Shown here: piece by piece, positions 63,984 through 64,000 of the stretch
How positions within the stretch are numbered: the stretch's first letter is position 1
Layout: each line of letters opens with the position of its first letter
Assembly (NCBI RefSeq): GCF_018603435.1
Contig: NZ_CP075682.1
Span: 806,001 to 870,000, forward strand
Direction: 5' to 3'
DNA: 64,000 nt
Source of the DNA: Chryseobacterium sp. ZHDP1
GTDB lineage: Bacteria; Bacteroidota; Bacteroidia; Flavobacteriales; Weeksellaceae
Program-made: the position numbers and the translations under genes
Notes under the pieces: generated by a model
The model's database searches: none
Told to the model about the DNA's origin: nothing
What the model saw: only the letters and a program-made list of their open reading frames with translations

Positions 63984-64000
63984 ATTTAACATTATTTTAT

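Noticed and set aside
1..64000. tRNA or rRNA genes
   Set aside because: No T-loop GGTTCGAATCC-like arms in gene-free stretches and no rRNA-like conserved blocks were seen; a covariance search was not possible.

Overview
The window looks like a chromosomal segment from a Flavobacteriia member close to Chryseobacterium (Weeksellaceae). The evidence is: AT-rich DNA; promoters with the Bacteroidetes -7 box TAnnTTTG and few Shine-Dalgarno sequences; a Por/type IX secretion C-terminal signal; a GLPGLI-family protein; a double-glycine 'bacteriocin-like' leader peptide; and an E1/E2 2-oxoglutarate dehydrogenase pair. No rRNA, tRNA, CRISPR array, insertion sequence or prophage was seen.

Layout. 0-2 kb: end of the ATP synthase locus (atpE fragment, atpB, a small membrane protein). 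2-6 kb: a membrane-bound LuxR-type regulator and two secreted surface proteins. 6-12 kb: ffh, a TM2 protein, four outer-membrane beta-barrel genes and phoH. 12-19 kb: a SAM hydroxide adenosyltransferase-type protein, a 2-oxoacid dehydrogenase E2, three unknown genes, a ClC antiporter and rpsF-rpsR-rplI. 19-25 kb: a repeat-rich spacer, then an AraC regulator divergent from a TolC/HlyD/MFS efflux operon. 25-36 kb: aldehyde dehydrogenase, thioredoxin-like protein, acyltransferase, glycosyltransferase, exonuclease, T9SS cargo, apaG, sucAB and a SRPBCC protein. 36-45 kb: a glycogen operon (glgB-x-glgA-x-glgC), divergent from a carbohydrate-binding-type esterase and an M17 aminopeptidase.

45-64 kb is the most unusual part. 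A run of forward genes encodes an ATP-grasp ligase, an alpha/beta hydrolase, a second ATP-grasp ligase, a GCS2-type carboxylate-amine ligase, a class I glutamine amidotransferase, and a divergent protein that I read as a third ATP-grasp-like enzyme. Together they look like an assembly line for an amide-linked small molecule or peptide. Convergent with it is cyanophycin synthetase (cphA). About 7 kb further on lies an operon with cyanophycinase, a DUF1275 membrane protein and an isoaspartyl peptidase, which completes a synthesis and breakdown cycle for cyanophycin. Between these lie a DUF1905 gene, a YcaQ-like gene, a visibly AT-richer islet holding an unrecognised 575-residue protein followed by a decayed D-aminoacyl-tRNA deacylase gene (found by hand translation), and a double-glycine leader peptide that overlaps a GLPGLI-family gene.

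Start codons were moved where a long reading frame began inside a TAnnTTTG box (atpB, 9339, 12083, 17925, 20879, 61512). All family assignments come from reading motifs by eye; no database search was run.
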